Shown here: positions 25,301 to 35,696 of the stretch, one piece after another
Numbering within the stretch: the stretch's first letter is position 1
Layout: every line of letters begins with the position of its first letter
Origin: Antedon mediterranea
Taxonomy: Eukaryota > Echinodermata > Crinoidea > Comatulida > Antedonidae
Assembly (NCBI RefSeq): GCF_964355755.1
Contig: NC_092676.1
Location: forward strand, 20,194,288-20,258,287
Direction: 5' to 3'
DNA: 64,000 nt
Notes under the pieces: model-generated
Database searches by the model: none
What the model was told of the DNA's origin: nothing
Seen by the model: the letters and a program-made list of their open reading frames with translations, nothing else
Made by a program: the position numbers and the translations under genes

Positions 25301-27071
25301 CTTGGCCATTGGTTTTAAACAATATATTTAATAATATGTACCGTATGGTACAGTAAGCCTACATTCGAATGGTTAAACATTATGGTTAAAAAAAAGAAAT
25401 TAGGCCTATTAGGAATGAAATAAATGACAGCAAAAGTAAGGATAGAACATGGAATTAAAGAAGGAGGACTTTTGACAATTGTGATAGAAGAAAGATATGA
25501 TGGTAAAACAAGAAGAGAAAAGTAAGTGATAATTATGCTAGATAGATTTAAAAATAAAATATTAGGAGAAGAAGAAGAAGAAGACTGTCATGACCTTCTT
25601 TATGGCTGGTAGACAAGGTAGCCTAATCAACATGAAAAATCACGGACAACATGCTTCTCTATACATTAGTGAGGTTACCTACTAAACGTTGAGTCTATAC
25701 GTAGTACAGGAGTATTAAGTATTATAGACAGATTACTGTCACGACTTCTAGCTCATGACACATAAAAGCTATTGACATAGGGCCGGGCTTACTGTAGCGG
25801 ATCTTCTTTTATACCTAAAAATAATAAAGCCTGTTTTACAAAATATGAAAGACCATGGAATCGTTATCTAACAAAAGAAACTGCACTGACAACAAATTAA
25901 CTTTGAATGAATAACTTTGAAACGAAGACACATGTAAGATCGTGTGTTCGAAAATCAACAAATAATTTTTAAAAAACACGCCATGGAAACATAATGCGAA
26001 GACTTTAATAATAAAAATACAAAGCGTACATATACACAGAAATTATCAGACATCTTGGGAAATAAGAAAATGACAAAGATCCAGTGTTCAGGGCACATCC
26101 ACTTAACCCGGCCTACGAAATACAATATCTATATTGTTCGAACACAATAACCAGGGCGTCTGAGTCACAAACATTGTGTCTGTGGTATAAATAGTAGCAG
26201 GGAAATTTCACTCTTCCCTGACGGTACTGGTAAAATAGTACAAATAATTTTGTTTGCATGAAACACCAAAGCAATTATAGACCTAATTACTAACACTCCA
26301 TCGAAACACCAAGTCTGTAAACAGCTACATTTAATACTATTCAACGTTTGCTTTGTTGTTCTTCAATTCCGTGTTTGAATTTTAAGTACGTCATAACTAA
26401 ATTTACACGATTATTCCATATTACACTAACGATAGTCCTCTATTCAGATTTAATTCAAGACAAATAATTTTAATGATTTAAACAAATTTACTATTAAGCT
26501 ATTTCTATTAATTTATTAATAAGTATTAAAGTTCTGGAAAGAACCCGTAATATGAATGGTAGAGAGTGGTAACGACAATGACATCAGCTTTATTGGACCG
26601 GATGTGCAGGTAGTTTGATCGCCCCAACATCCCAAAGCAACGAGCCAAAGTGGCAATTTTAAACAGTCATTACACAATCTACATATTAAAATTATATTCA
26701 AACTTATATATTAGACTTAGAGAGCTGTAAAATTATCATTCATTTTACTTTTATTTCGGTTAGTTACAAATAATACTAATTATTATAATACTAATTATTT
26801 TCTTTCTTACCTCATTGCAAGAACTTTCAGTCATGCCATTTTGCTTTGAACAATTCGTACGTTTTAGAATATTTTCCACTAACAAAGACACACCAGCTGT
26901 CGTGATATTTTCAGAGTGCTCTTCATTTTGTAACTCTAATTCTTTAATATAATCTTTGGACAAGTCAAATGCGTCGTGATGGTCTTCTTCTGTGTGTATT
27001 TCATGTTCAGATCGAATCACTGATAGTATCTGCGCAATGCACACGAGACGAAAAAAAAGTTTGGTTGCCAT
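16351..27071 (-). CDS. SLC39A4/SLC39A12-like: LIV-1-type zinc transporter (ZIP4/ZIP12-like), complete, 12 exons
   Basis: Imports zinc across a membrane into the cytosol. Exons, 5' to 3': 26811-27071, 23368-23631, 21652-21862, 21347-21423, 20526-20630, 20014-20188, 19100-19269, 18575-18739, 17550-17604, 17087-17239, 16717-16904, 16351-16488; phases agree and give 653 aa (human ZIP4 and ZIP12 are of similar size). Signal peptide at residues 1-21, then a large ectodomain with CLDPVDLF and CFTAEDVF modules, a His/Asp-rich segment (about 272-306) preceded by RKRR at 277-280, the CPALLQQ motif (334-340), TM1 from about 364, a second His-rich loop (exon 18575-18739), HNFADG (510-515) and HELPHE (539-544), the binuclear metal-site motifs, and a terminal TM ending YEDEIAIDI. 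It is divergent from HSDL1. The exact vertebrate orthologue is uncertain. Confidence 0.95.
17357..17526. mobile_element. MITE, AAGCTCTGTCTACAC family, copy D
   Basis: Ends AAGCTCTGTCTACACTTTCG and GATAGTGTAGACAGAGCTT. An internal block (CATATCACTACCATATTTG) is repeated three times, making this copy longer. It lies 23 bp inside the intron downstream of ZIP exon 17550-17604. Confidence 0.88.
17760..18024 (-). mobile_element. tRNA-derived SINE, family A, copy 1
   Basis: The minus-strand head GAGTGGCCGAGCGGTTAAGA matches a Ser/Leu-type tRNA 5' half including the A box, followed by TTCGAGCCTCACTCGCTCCA (B-box region) and a body with TGGTTCTGGTGGTAGAACA. The same head and order occur at 34689. It sits in a ZIP intron. 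Confidence 0.8.
18459..18530. repeat. Fragment related to the 45143-45321 foldback
   Basis: TTTCTCGAAAATGTCAAG followed by AAAGCAGTTTGCCTGTTCAT and AAATGCATCACAAT matches one arm of the foldback near 45.2 kb. Confidence 0.6.
18818..18892. repeat. Dispersed GGCACACATGGCGTTTCATA repeat, copy 1
   Basis: GGCACACATGGCGTTTCATA with a following GTATAC recurs near 22671 and, inverted, near 51118. Each contains a short GAAACGCC or AAACGCC partner, consistent with a small mobile repeat. Confidence 0.55.
19372..19445. repeat. Intron-shared 75-bp repeat, copy 1
   Basis: A segment starting TATGTCCAATAAAAGAATTA and ending CAAACGTCAGATAT is duplicated at 20845-20923 in a neighbouring ZIP intron with few differences. 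Confidence 0.75.
19753..19800. repeat. Possible Penelope-like element fragment
   Basis: GACATTGCAGAAGGCCGAAACGTCGAC resembles the GCCGAAACGTC segment found in the hammerhead-like repeats of Penelope-like elements. Only a fragment is seen. Confidence 0.3.
20845..20923. repeat. Intron-shared 75-bp repeat, copy 2
   Basis: Direct repeat of 19372-19445, in the ZIP intron between exons 20526-20630 and 21347-21423. Confidence 0.75.
21508..21634. mobile_element. MITE, AAGCTCTGTCTACAC family, copy E
   Basis: Ends AAGCTCTATCTACACTATCA and TTTGATAGTGTAGACAGAGCTT (final 20 shown by the other copies). The core is inverted relative to copies B and D. It lies 17 bp inside the intron downstream of ZIP exon 21652-21862 and makes up over half of that 228-bp intron. 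Confidence 0.88.
22671..22735. repeat. Dispersed GGCACACATGGCGTTTCATA repeat, copy 2
   Basis: Same core as at 18818, in the ZIP intron 21863-23367. Confidence 0.55.
23606..23928. repeat. Four 79-82 bp tandem repeats spanning a ZIP splice acceptor
   Basis: Units begin at 23606, 23688, 23769 and 23850 with TTGAACAAGTCAACGGGATC. The first unit contains the true acceptor and first 26 bases of exon 23368-23631; the other three are copies within intron 1. Unit 2 keeps the TATTTAG acceptor, while units 3 and 4 have TATTTAC. Confidence 0.93.
24363..24620 (-). repeat. Possible reversed LINE 3' end in ZIP intron 1
   Basis: The remainder of the 3.2-kb intron (23632-26810) is AT-rich with no visible gene. 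CAATTAAACTTTATTATTCC followed by repeated ACACAAGAAAT motifs resembles reversed LINE tails seen elsewhere in the window. Confidence 0.3.
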
Positions 27072-28878
27072 TTTGAAGTTCAGTTTCGTACTGTGTGCAA
27101 CACACTCTGATAAGGTTCAGTCATGCAGATTTTATCTCGTATTTGCATAAGAAGCAGACAAAAGCAGATTGCCGAACGTTCCAGAAATGTTATCCTTAAT
27201 ACAACCGTCACAAATACGTAAGCAGCCAATCATTAACAACGTTGTTATGTGAACAATCTGCAAGAGTTTGTCTAATTATACAACTCCCTCAAGAGTTGTC
27301 CTTGAAGTATTATAGGCCTATTGTAAAAAAAATTAGCGGGACAAAACATGCAGACAGCCCAACCAGATCAATCGTTGGATCGGGATCATGGCCACTCTTA
27401 CACACACAAATCGTGGATAGATATTGAATTAGTAATATAGGACTACATTACCGTCCTGAATAAACTCATGATTTGTTCATTTTGTTAAAAAAGGACGTGA
27501 TTTCAATTCCACGTTTATAGTTGTCGTATAATTTTTGCCCGTAATAAAATAATATAAGCATTATCAACAATAAATAAGTGCCTATAAGACTTATGAGAAT
27601 GCACCTGTGCTCTATCAGGCCTTTTGTATAATGCTTCCAATGCATCCGTTTTAACTAGATGTATTTTCATACATCATATAATGTACAGTATTTTTATATG
27701 TAACTAGTAGGCCCTATTTTGTGTATTTTTAAAAAATAAGGCCAAATCATATTATTCAGTCACATTGAAACCTTCAAACAAAATAAGGCCAGATTAATTA
27801 TAAATCCAGGATATTATTATTTATCATCGTCATCACCATTGTCATTATTAATATTAATCTTCATAATACATCTCTATACGTGTTCCGTTGATTTATGAAA
27901 ATTAATTTTAACTAAGTAATCCCTATGTGGTGTGCAGTGAAGGAATTTGTCTGTGGTTTGTCGGTCACATGTTCTTTGTTACCAGCTTTTGACAATTAAT
28001 GTGATTGAATAATAGTATTTGAGACATGTACTTAACTGTTGTTATGCATCACAAAGTGTATTATTAGGTTGAGTGATCAGTGTCCTCTTTACAACCCTTG
28101 CAATCATGCTTTTATCAAAATCAGACTTATCACAGGTTTTTTACTGTTCTATTATGTATACAGCTCTAGGGTGGTGCATGCGCAGAGTGGCGGAGTGTGA
28201 AATAATTTTGAATTGTTCAGTCCGATGCTATGATTTGGGTCATATGTTCTTGTTATTAACTTTGGTAATTAATGTGAATGAATAATATGATTTGAGACAT
28301 AATAATTACCTTTTGTCATGCATCATGTAGAGAAGGAATTAAAGTTTAAATTAGGTTCAGATCGACACCAGTGCCCTTTCTACAACCTTTGTAACGAACC
28401 TTGAATCCATATCAGAATCCTATTCATTTTCTGCTGTTTTTCAAAGACATCAGTGCAATCAGTCAAGGAAAAATATATAAAAATGTGTATGTTTATTAAT
28501 TATTTATTAAATATATATATTTTCCTCCTGAAAAAAAAAACATTTGTCATATAGGACTATACAATTTTAATATCACATAATAGCTATACTAAAGTTACAC
28601 AAAATAAAAACATATCACTTGGAATTTAATAATAATATATACATGATTAATTATTATACAGAATTTAATGTATACAATAATATTCACTAGATAATTAATT
28701 GTTAAATATAAAAAGAATCAATTGAAAAATGTTTAAAATATTTACTGTATCAAATGCTGCCAAAACATCTACTAAGATCTATGTTAATATCTACCCCGAC
28801 CCCCCTCCCCCACCCAATTAAATAAATCCAGGTCAGCATTTGAACTTTGACACACAAAAAGTAAACAAAATCATCACG
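27072..28878. other. Divergent intergenic region between ZIP and HSDL1
   Basis: Promoters of both genes should lie here. The middle contains a diverged direct duplication: about 27950-28130 and 28225-28425 share GACATGTACTTAACTG- and GACATAATAATTACCT-type sequence, GCATCA, and TACAACCCTTGCAA or TACAACCTTTGTAA in the same order. No ORF resembles a gene. Confidence 0.5.
27093..27099 (-). promoter_or_regulatory. Metal-response-element core near the ZIP start
   Basis: TGCACAC on the minus strand fits the MTF-1 core TGCRCNC, about 22 bp upstream of the ZIP ATG; a second match on the plus strand is at 27038-27044 inside exon 1. A 7-base match is weak evidence. Confidence 0.25.
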
Positions 28879-31800
28879 ATGGCGGTCGCCGTAGACAAAT
28901 TTGACTTGTTGTTTGACGAAATTGTCCGACAATTTACGTCATTCAGTGAAGCATTTGCAATTGTAGGAGCAATTTACACCACACATAAGACATTTAATAT
29001 TATACATGGATGTTACAGGGCAATCTATGTGTATGGTGCACCTAGATTAAGGGGAAGACCTAACCTTGTAAGCCGGTATGGTCGGTGGGCACGTGAGTAC
29101 TCCATCCAGCTAGGCTAGTGCCATGTCCGCTGCTCTCTCTTCGCTTAAATGGCATGCAGAAATAATAGGAAGGACGGATATCCGGAAGGACTAGGCCTAG
29201 GTCCTCTAGAATTAGCCTACCGTAATATTATAATATAGCCCAAGGTGCCAAGTGTAGCCTAGAAATACTAAAGCGTCGGAGCTGGAAATTCTGGAAACAT
29301 TTTTCAGAATATTATGTATTATTTTATTACAATACAATTTAATAAATTAATTTACAGACAGGTATAGATAGGCTAGTGGTAGTAGAGATATTAGATAGTG
29401 AAATATTATATCAGGTGAATCCAGAATGTTGAAATAGGGGAGGAGGTGAATCCAGAATGTTGAAATAGGGGAGGAGGGGAAAGTATGTTTTTGATGGTGC
29501 ACAACCGATCCCCCCCCCCCCCCCCTTTGTTAGATCCACCTATAAATATGCAGGCCTTATTATTGATGAGGCTGTTTTCAGTTTGTCAATCATGCATGGA
29601 AGTCAACCTAGGTTTATGATACAATCTTCCTATCGGTGCATCTAGGGCCTTGCATCTTAATTCTATTGTCTCTCTACAAGGGGACGAGGTGAACCGTGCT
29701 AGTAGAAAACTGTAAAAATGCAACTTAATCAATAACATGGTTGTACTAAATGCACAGTTGACCCTGATCACCAACCCACTGCGTTCATTTCCCATTTGCA
29801 AAACTTGGTTAATTTAAGTTTAATACTAATAAATTGCAAAGTTTTTAATTCTTTATAGTGGTCACAGGATGTACAGATGGTATAGGGAAATCATATGCAC
29901 AGGAACTTGCAAGTTATGGGATGAATATTATTTTAATTAGCAGATCAAGTGATAAACTACTTAAATGTTCCGAAGATTTAGGTAAGACCACTTATGCAAT
30001 CTAACAACACTGAGCTCACCTTGTCAAGATAGGAACTCATAACAGTCCTTTGATCTTATGTCTGGCTGCGACAAATACCAACAATTCTGTAGTACTATGT
30101 ACATATTCTCTGTGGCGCGTGTTGTGGCACCAAGGGGTGTTGAACTGATTGTGTCGCAGCCAGAGATAGACCCTTTGATCTCCAGAGCTCAGCATCCTGT
30201 TGTTAGATTGCCTGGGTACTGTAAAACGTTGTGCTTTTATTAAATTACCAGTTTGGCTTCGTTTTGAGCTGCAATGTATCGGTGCACCAAGTACAATATT
30301 AATTCTCAGATGGTAGATTATGTGCTACATCACAATTTTTATTCCCTAATTTGATCATAGAGAAATACATGAAGAAATAAGTTATTTCTTTACGGTTTAA
30401 TTAAAATCATCAACTAGAACTATATACAGTATTTATTTCCATCTTTTATGTGATAACAAATTCAGTAGATCACAGTACTGATTTAAAAATTTGATCACAG
30501 ATATACATATACATTACACAGCAAAAACTTAAAAATATTCAACAACATGAAATCAATAGAGCATAACAAACATTTATTCATGTTCATTGGTTGATTTCTG
30601 CTGCGAAATGCCAACTATGCTACATTTAATACTAAGTGCCGTTGCTGCATGAGCAAATTAGAAAACGATAAATTTTATTTTTAGAAAGGCAATTTGGAAT
30701 TGAGACGCTCACAGTGACAGCTGATTTCAGTCAGGGACGTGCCATTTATACTATGATTGAACAAGAAATAAAAGACAAAGAAATAGGAATTTTAGGTAAG
30801 ATTGTTCTTCCTACAAATTCCCCTACAAATAAAGGGGAATTGGTTGGACAAATTATTGTTAGTGCTAAGTTACATTTAAAAAAAACCACAGCATGCATGT
30901 TAAAAAAAACCACAGCATACATGCATTATAAAAAACCAGAGCATGCATGCATTAAAAAAACCCACAGCATGCATGCATTAAAAAAAACCAGGGCATACAT
31001 GCATTTAAAAAAAACTGAGCATGCATGCATTTAGAAAAAAAAAATGAGCATGCAATATTACTATGACAAAAAAAATAGTTTGTCTTGTTTGTTTTTTCCC
31101 TAGTGAACAATGTTGGTGTAATGTACTATCCTGAAAATCTGCATGAGATGAATATGGATCGAATTTTCCAATTGATTAACGTTAATGTCACTGCTGCAAC
31201 TGTTGTAAGTTGGGAAACCGGGTAGAAAAAACCGTTTCATTTGGAAATGTGATTCTGCCTGAAAAACATTATTGCCACTTCAATGGATTGAACTGTATTA
31301 ACCTGTAATTGATAGTATTTCAGTTTGTTGTAGGTTATTGATGCAATTTATGAGCCCACAGAGCTGTTAAAGACCATATCCGTTCTGTTAAGAGGGAAGT
31401 GTCTATCTACACGGTAAACTGTGACAACAGCATGGCCAACTGTGTGTGTAACCCACATCCATATCCCTTCTGTATAAGAAGAAAGTGTCTATCTACACAG
31501 TTAACTGTGACAATATAGCATGGCCAACTGTGTGTGTAACCCACATAGCTGTTAAGGTAGCACTGACCATATCCCTTCTGTAGAAGAGGGAAGTGTCTAT
31601 CTACACAGTTAGCTGTGACAATATAGCATGGCCAACTGTGTGTGTAACCCACATAGCTGTTGAGGTAGCTCTGACCATATCCCTTCTGTATAGGAGGGAA
31701 GTGACTATCTACACGTTCAACTGTGACAATAGCATGGTCAACTGTAATTCATTATTTTCTATCAGCATAGTTGACCCTGGCTAGTTTTCTGTGCTAACAG

Positions 31801-33434
31801 AATAAAAGCACATGCTTGACCTTCGATAAAAATTAAGACATTAGACGCACGGTTGACTGTAGGAATAGGTAACAATGAATTTGATGCATGGTCGACAAAG
31901 CCAATTAAGCTTATATTTTCCACCCGGTTGACCGTACAAATAGCCTCATCTACATAGAAGAGAATATGAGGACTGAACACCTGAAAACTGCTAGTTTGAA
32001 ATGTAAATTCATTTTTTCAGATGAGTCGTATTGTATTGCCCCAAATGGTGGAACGAGGCAGTGGAGCCATTGTGAATTTATCAGCAGCAACGTCCATTAG
32101 GCCAAGTCCGCAACTAGCAGTATATACAGCTACTAAGGTAACTTAAACATAACAACAAATTGTATAGGCTGTATTCAATATTATAATACAATTCAATTCA
32201 ACATTTATTTCAATCAAAATCAGCAAACATTTACAAAAAAAATTAAAAAAACAACAAATTTGGACGAAAGATCACATGAAATCTTTATTTGTTCCACATA
32301 TAAAAATATACATGGAAAATTGTTTTCCTCGACAGAAATATGGTAAAACAAACAAAGCATTCACAATACATCATACACAACAATAATAAAATGACAGTTT
32401 ATAAGAAGATTCATAAAAACATACATCAATCTAATATAAAAGTTATATTTAAAATTATATTCCCATTTAAAAACTGTAAAATCTAAGATCTAACATTCAT
32501 TGAGACTCGCATGCCAAAAAAAAAAAATTACATAAAGTATATAAGCATAAAAACAATTTAACAATTACGCTTAAACTTAAGATTAATTCTTGTTAATAAT
32601 ATTCTCTCTCTGATGAGGATATTCCCACATGTTTAGGTCTAAGACACATCAGATGCTGTCCATAAAACTTAATTTAGATACAGTATCGACTGTGGGAAAA
32701 TTGTTTTGGTTGACTACAGACATGTACTCTTTCCAGACTTATTTAGATTATTTGGCCCAAGCGTTACAGTATGAGTATGCAGACAAAGGAATAACGGTGC
32801 AGAGCCTAATGCCATGCTTTGTGGCCACCAAGACATCACAATATGGTGGTGATGTTCAGAGTCCAGGCTACTTTATACCATCAGCCAGCCTTTATGCCAA
32901 AAGTGCTTTGCAAACACTAGGTGTGACTAGCAGAACGACAGGTTATTGGCCTCATCAACTACAGGTAAGCTTTTAATTTTAATAACTTGCGATGATCTTT
33001 ATTACCTAAGCACAGTAGAACCTCTCCTTTGGGACACCTCAATTCTGGGACACTTAACTCAGAAACGAACGACGGCAAATTATGTTTTACACTACGACCA
33101 ACCTTTATTTATTGGACATCCCTATTATAGAGACACTTCCCGAAGTGTCCCCTTAATAGGTCTTTTTCTGTATTCCACTTTAGTTTGGGAGATAGAATAA
33201 AAAGCACTTCTTTGAATAAAGGTCACTAAAACATTATAAACTGTAACCCCAATTCAGGTCAACCCAAAGTTAGTTGCAACTTGATGGTGGACCAAATTGA
33301 TTTTAATATTATTTCTTTTCTTGTAGTTTTACATTGTAGAAATGTTACCAAAGAGTGTTTGGCTATGGTGCACCAACATAGTCAACAGTGCAATAAAGAG
33401 GAAGATTAAAGCTGGACAACAGAAGAAGAAATGA
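28879..33434 (+). CDS. HSDL1: Hydroxysteroid dehydrogenase-like protein 1, complete, 7 exons
   Basis: Short-chain dehydrogenase/reductase orthologous to HSDL1. Exons: 28879-29092, 29859-29981, 30685-30795, 31104-31204, 32021-32137, 32737-32964, 33327-33434; 333 aa (human 330), all GT-AG and in phase. The N-terminus MAVAVDKFDLLFDEIVRQ matches human MAAVDSFYLLYREIARS. The cofactor motif TGCTDGIG (about 74-81), the NNVG motif in exon 4 and SAATSI in exon 5 are present. The active site is YTATK, Tyr218/Lys222, whereas human HSDL1 has Phe at this Tyr position. The C-terminus ends in a basic GQQKKK tail. The first ATG of the exon was chosen because it aligns with the vertebrate start. Introns carry minisatellites and a foldback repeat. 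Confidence 0.95.
29400..29525. repeat. 31-bp duplication and C-run in HSDL1 intron 1
   Basis: GGTGAATCCAGAATGTTGAA with its flank is directly repeated, and a run of about 17 C follows at 29508-29524. Confidence 0.8.
29996..30212. mobile_element. Foldback element (GGCTGCGACA family), copy 1
   Basis: Ends GCAATCTAACAAC and GTTGTTAGATTGCC are inverted. Internal TCTGGCTGCGACAAA and TGTGTCGCAGCCAGA are also inverted, so the whole 217 bp can fold. Related copies are at 36653, 41691, 45608 and 51460. Confidence 0.8.
30878..31055. repeat. Minisatellite, about 22-24 bp units
   Basis: Seven degenerate units of AAAAAACCACAGCATGCATG plus GCATT in HSDL1 intron 3. The ORF running through it from exon 3 is intron read-through. 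Confidence 0.9.
31371..31745. repeat. Tandem repeat, four units of about 85-110 bp
   Basis: Units begin ACCATATCCCTTCTGTA and include GTGTCTATCTACACAGTTAA, AGCATGGCCAACTGTGTG and TAACCCACATAGCTGTT. Non-coding, in HSDL1 intron 4. Confidence 0.9.
32190..32620 (-). repeat. Possible reversed LINE 3' end in HSDL1 intron 5
   Basis: ATTCAATTCAACATTTATTT followed by ACGAAAGATCACATGAAATC and AAATCTTTATTTGTTCCACA looks like a reversed retroelement 3' UTR. No coding region is visible. Confidence 0.3.
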
Positions 33435-34688
33435 TCTGAAAATAATCAACAACTTCAAGAACCACTCAAAAATGCTTTTTTCTTGGCAAAATTATTTTAT
33501 TTTGTATTGTAGTATTTGCTTTTTTTGTTAGAACGATAGCGCCTACAGTTTTTAAGTTATCATTCTGTTATTATTTTTCAGTGTAAATAGATATATACTT
33601 GCGGAACATTCAATTCAAGAAAATTGGTTCAAAAATTTGCATTCTTTTAACATGAGCTGAAATATCAAAATGGTGCCCTCTATGGCAATATTCTGCCAAG
33701 TACTTCACTCAGTTTCTGAGTGCTTCTTGGTGTTATTGTAGAAGAGCTTATGTAATCACTAATCAGGTAGATGCAGCAATAGATCAAATAGCATCAAAAT
33801 GATTGTAGCGTAAGAAAACCAAAATGTTCTCAACCATACTTTATTACCTTTTTGGAAGCACATAATGTACTGCAAACCTAACTTTACTAGAATTTAATTT
33901 CGCATACAAGAGCATTTTTAACAATAATTTAGTTGTTGCAGTGAAGAGTCCGATATAAGCCTTGCACATCTACATTATTAGTGTAGTAGTCCAGTAAAAT
34001 ATCACATTCACCATTGCATAACGTTAGTAGTTAACGAGATTGTCAACGTAGGTTCTAGATGGCCATTTGGCTTAATTTATATTTATATAGTAGCACACAG
34101 TGCTATACTCCTGTTTTAGGGAATCTAAATGGCCCTCCAATCCTGGAGGCCTCTGGCATTTTTAGCCTTTTTCAACATATTTTAATGCCAGTTTGTTACT
34201 CTTGACACTGCTCAGGAGCCTGTAAGCTACTGTAGTTTACATTTTTGGCAGATATTTATTCAATGATATTTTGTTTTTGCAGTAGTATTTTAAAAGAATT
34301 ATGTTTGTCTATTAAGTTTTTTAGGTATACATTAAATGTATTCTACTATTAATGTATCATATTCATGATTTTTTTTCAAAATTTATTTGTCCTTTTCTAT
34401 TATCTTTTAATAATTTATTTTCTTTACATTTCCCTAATCCTTACGACACAAAATCTGCAACTTCACATCAAAAGAGAATTCTTAAAAGTTGTAACGATTC
34501 AATTACTGTATCCTTTGAAAAACTTTTGGTACAGGTTGACTTTTAATCATGAGCACATCATTTACAACCATTACTCATTGGTTTTGCGGTCGTTCAAGCG
34601 CATTCACAGACCATTATAAGCTAGATTAAGCATGAATGAAATATATATAAATATATATTTCCTCCATGGATTAAGTTATCATATTAAT

Positions 34689-35057
34689 GAGAGTGAGTGG
34701 CCGAGCGGTTAAGACAGTAGAATCATAATCCATAGCCATAACATTGGAGGTTCGAGGCTCACTTCCTCCATGGTTCTTGCAGTAGAACAAGACTTGGATA
34801 ATGACTATAAACCATAGATCTAGTGTACACATATTATTACTTGTGTCACTTTAAAGAACCTACTACATCTTTCGACACAAGTAGGGGGTTTCCCTGGTGT
34901 ACTAGTTCACACACTGAGCCACTGTCGTGGACAGACGTAATGGTGGCGTAGTTGGCTGCCGGTGACACGATGTGACTCTTGGAGGAGAAGACAGTTGTTG
35001 AAAAGGTGTAATATCCAAGTCCACATCGCTCTGATCTTCACGAAATAGCACTATATA
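34689..35057 (+). mobile_element. tRNA-derived SINE, family A, copy 2
   Basis: The head GAGTGGCCGAGCGGTTAAGA (A box TGGCCGAGCGG) and GGTTCGAGGCTCAC (B box) are typical of a Ser/Leu-type tRNA. A GTAGAACAAGACTTGG body follows, ending in GCACTATATAAATG, a tail often seen in deuterostome SINEs. Confidence 0.85.
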
Positions 35058-35654
35058 AATGTCAAATTATATATTATTTAAATTAATTGACAGACAAATT
35101 TGACTATTACCATGTTTTATTGGTGTTTTTTATTGAATTATCAGTACATTGATATTTATGAAATGCATTGGGTGTACAAAAAGAAAAAATAAATTATGCA
35201 AATCAACCGATGAAACAATAAATTATGCAAATCAATAGACAAAATGTATGCAAATCACATGGTTACGAGTTTCCATTGAAAACTCTACAATCTGTGATAT
35301 TTGCAGTGGATGTTGACAAGTGTGACAAAACCAAAGATTTCAACACCATGAAAGTGATCCTTACCAGCACTACTGAAGTTAAATCCATTCATAAAAATGT
35401 GCATAGGAATTTGAATACCCATTGAAACCGTGTATATTTTATGCCATAAATTTTATTTTGTTTTACCTTTAAGTATAACTTTTATTTAAAAAAAAACAAA
35501 AATATTATATTGAGTTCATTTTTTTCAATAAGCTCATCAACATTGTGAATGAATTATAATGAAAATTACTACTATGAATCAAATTTGACGACATGATTTC
35601 TCTATCTTATATATATATATATATATATATATTATAACATTTCATAGAAATCAC

Positions 35655-35660
35655 TTTATT
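35655..35660 (-). promoter_or_regulatory. Candidate polyadenylation signal of the HSD17B12-like gene
   Basis: AATAAA on the minus strand, about 37 bp beyond the stop codon; hexamer and position only. Confidence 0.4.
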
Positions 35661-35696
35661 ATTTTATTAAAGGTGGTTACACATCAGCAGTGAATA

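Larger units (their letters stand above)
33435..35696. other. Convergent 3' region between HSDL1 and the HSD17B12-like gene
   Basis: Contains the 3' UTR of HSDL1, an SINE at 34689-35057 and an (AT)n run at about 35610-35635. No additional gene is apparent. Confidence 0.6.

Noticed and set aside
26183-26191. TATAAATAG as a plus-strand promoter in ZIP intron 1
   Set aside because: No ORF or exon follows, and the adjoining GGAAATTTCACTCTTCC resembles a motif in other non-coding repeats here.
30714-31034. ORF continuing from HSDL1 exon 3 into Lys/His-rich repeats
   Set aside because: It reads through the GTAAG donor at 30796 into the intronic minisatellite.
31407-31652. 81-codon minus-strand ORF with repeated HSWPCYIVT segments
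   Set aside because: It is a translation of the intronic tandem repeat, without any independent coding evidence.
34690-34765. Ser/Leu tRNA gene
   Set aside because: A and B boxes are present, but a SINE body and a CACTATATAAATG tail follow, and the cloverleaf 3' half is not intact; it belongs to a SINE.
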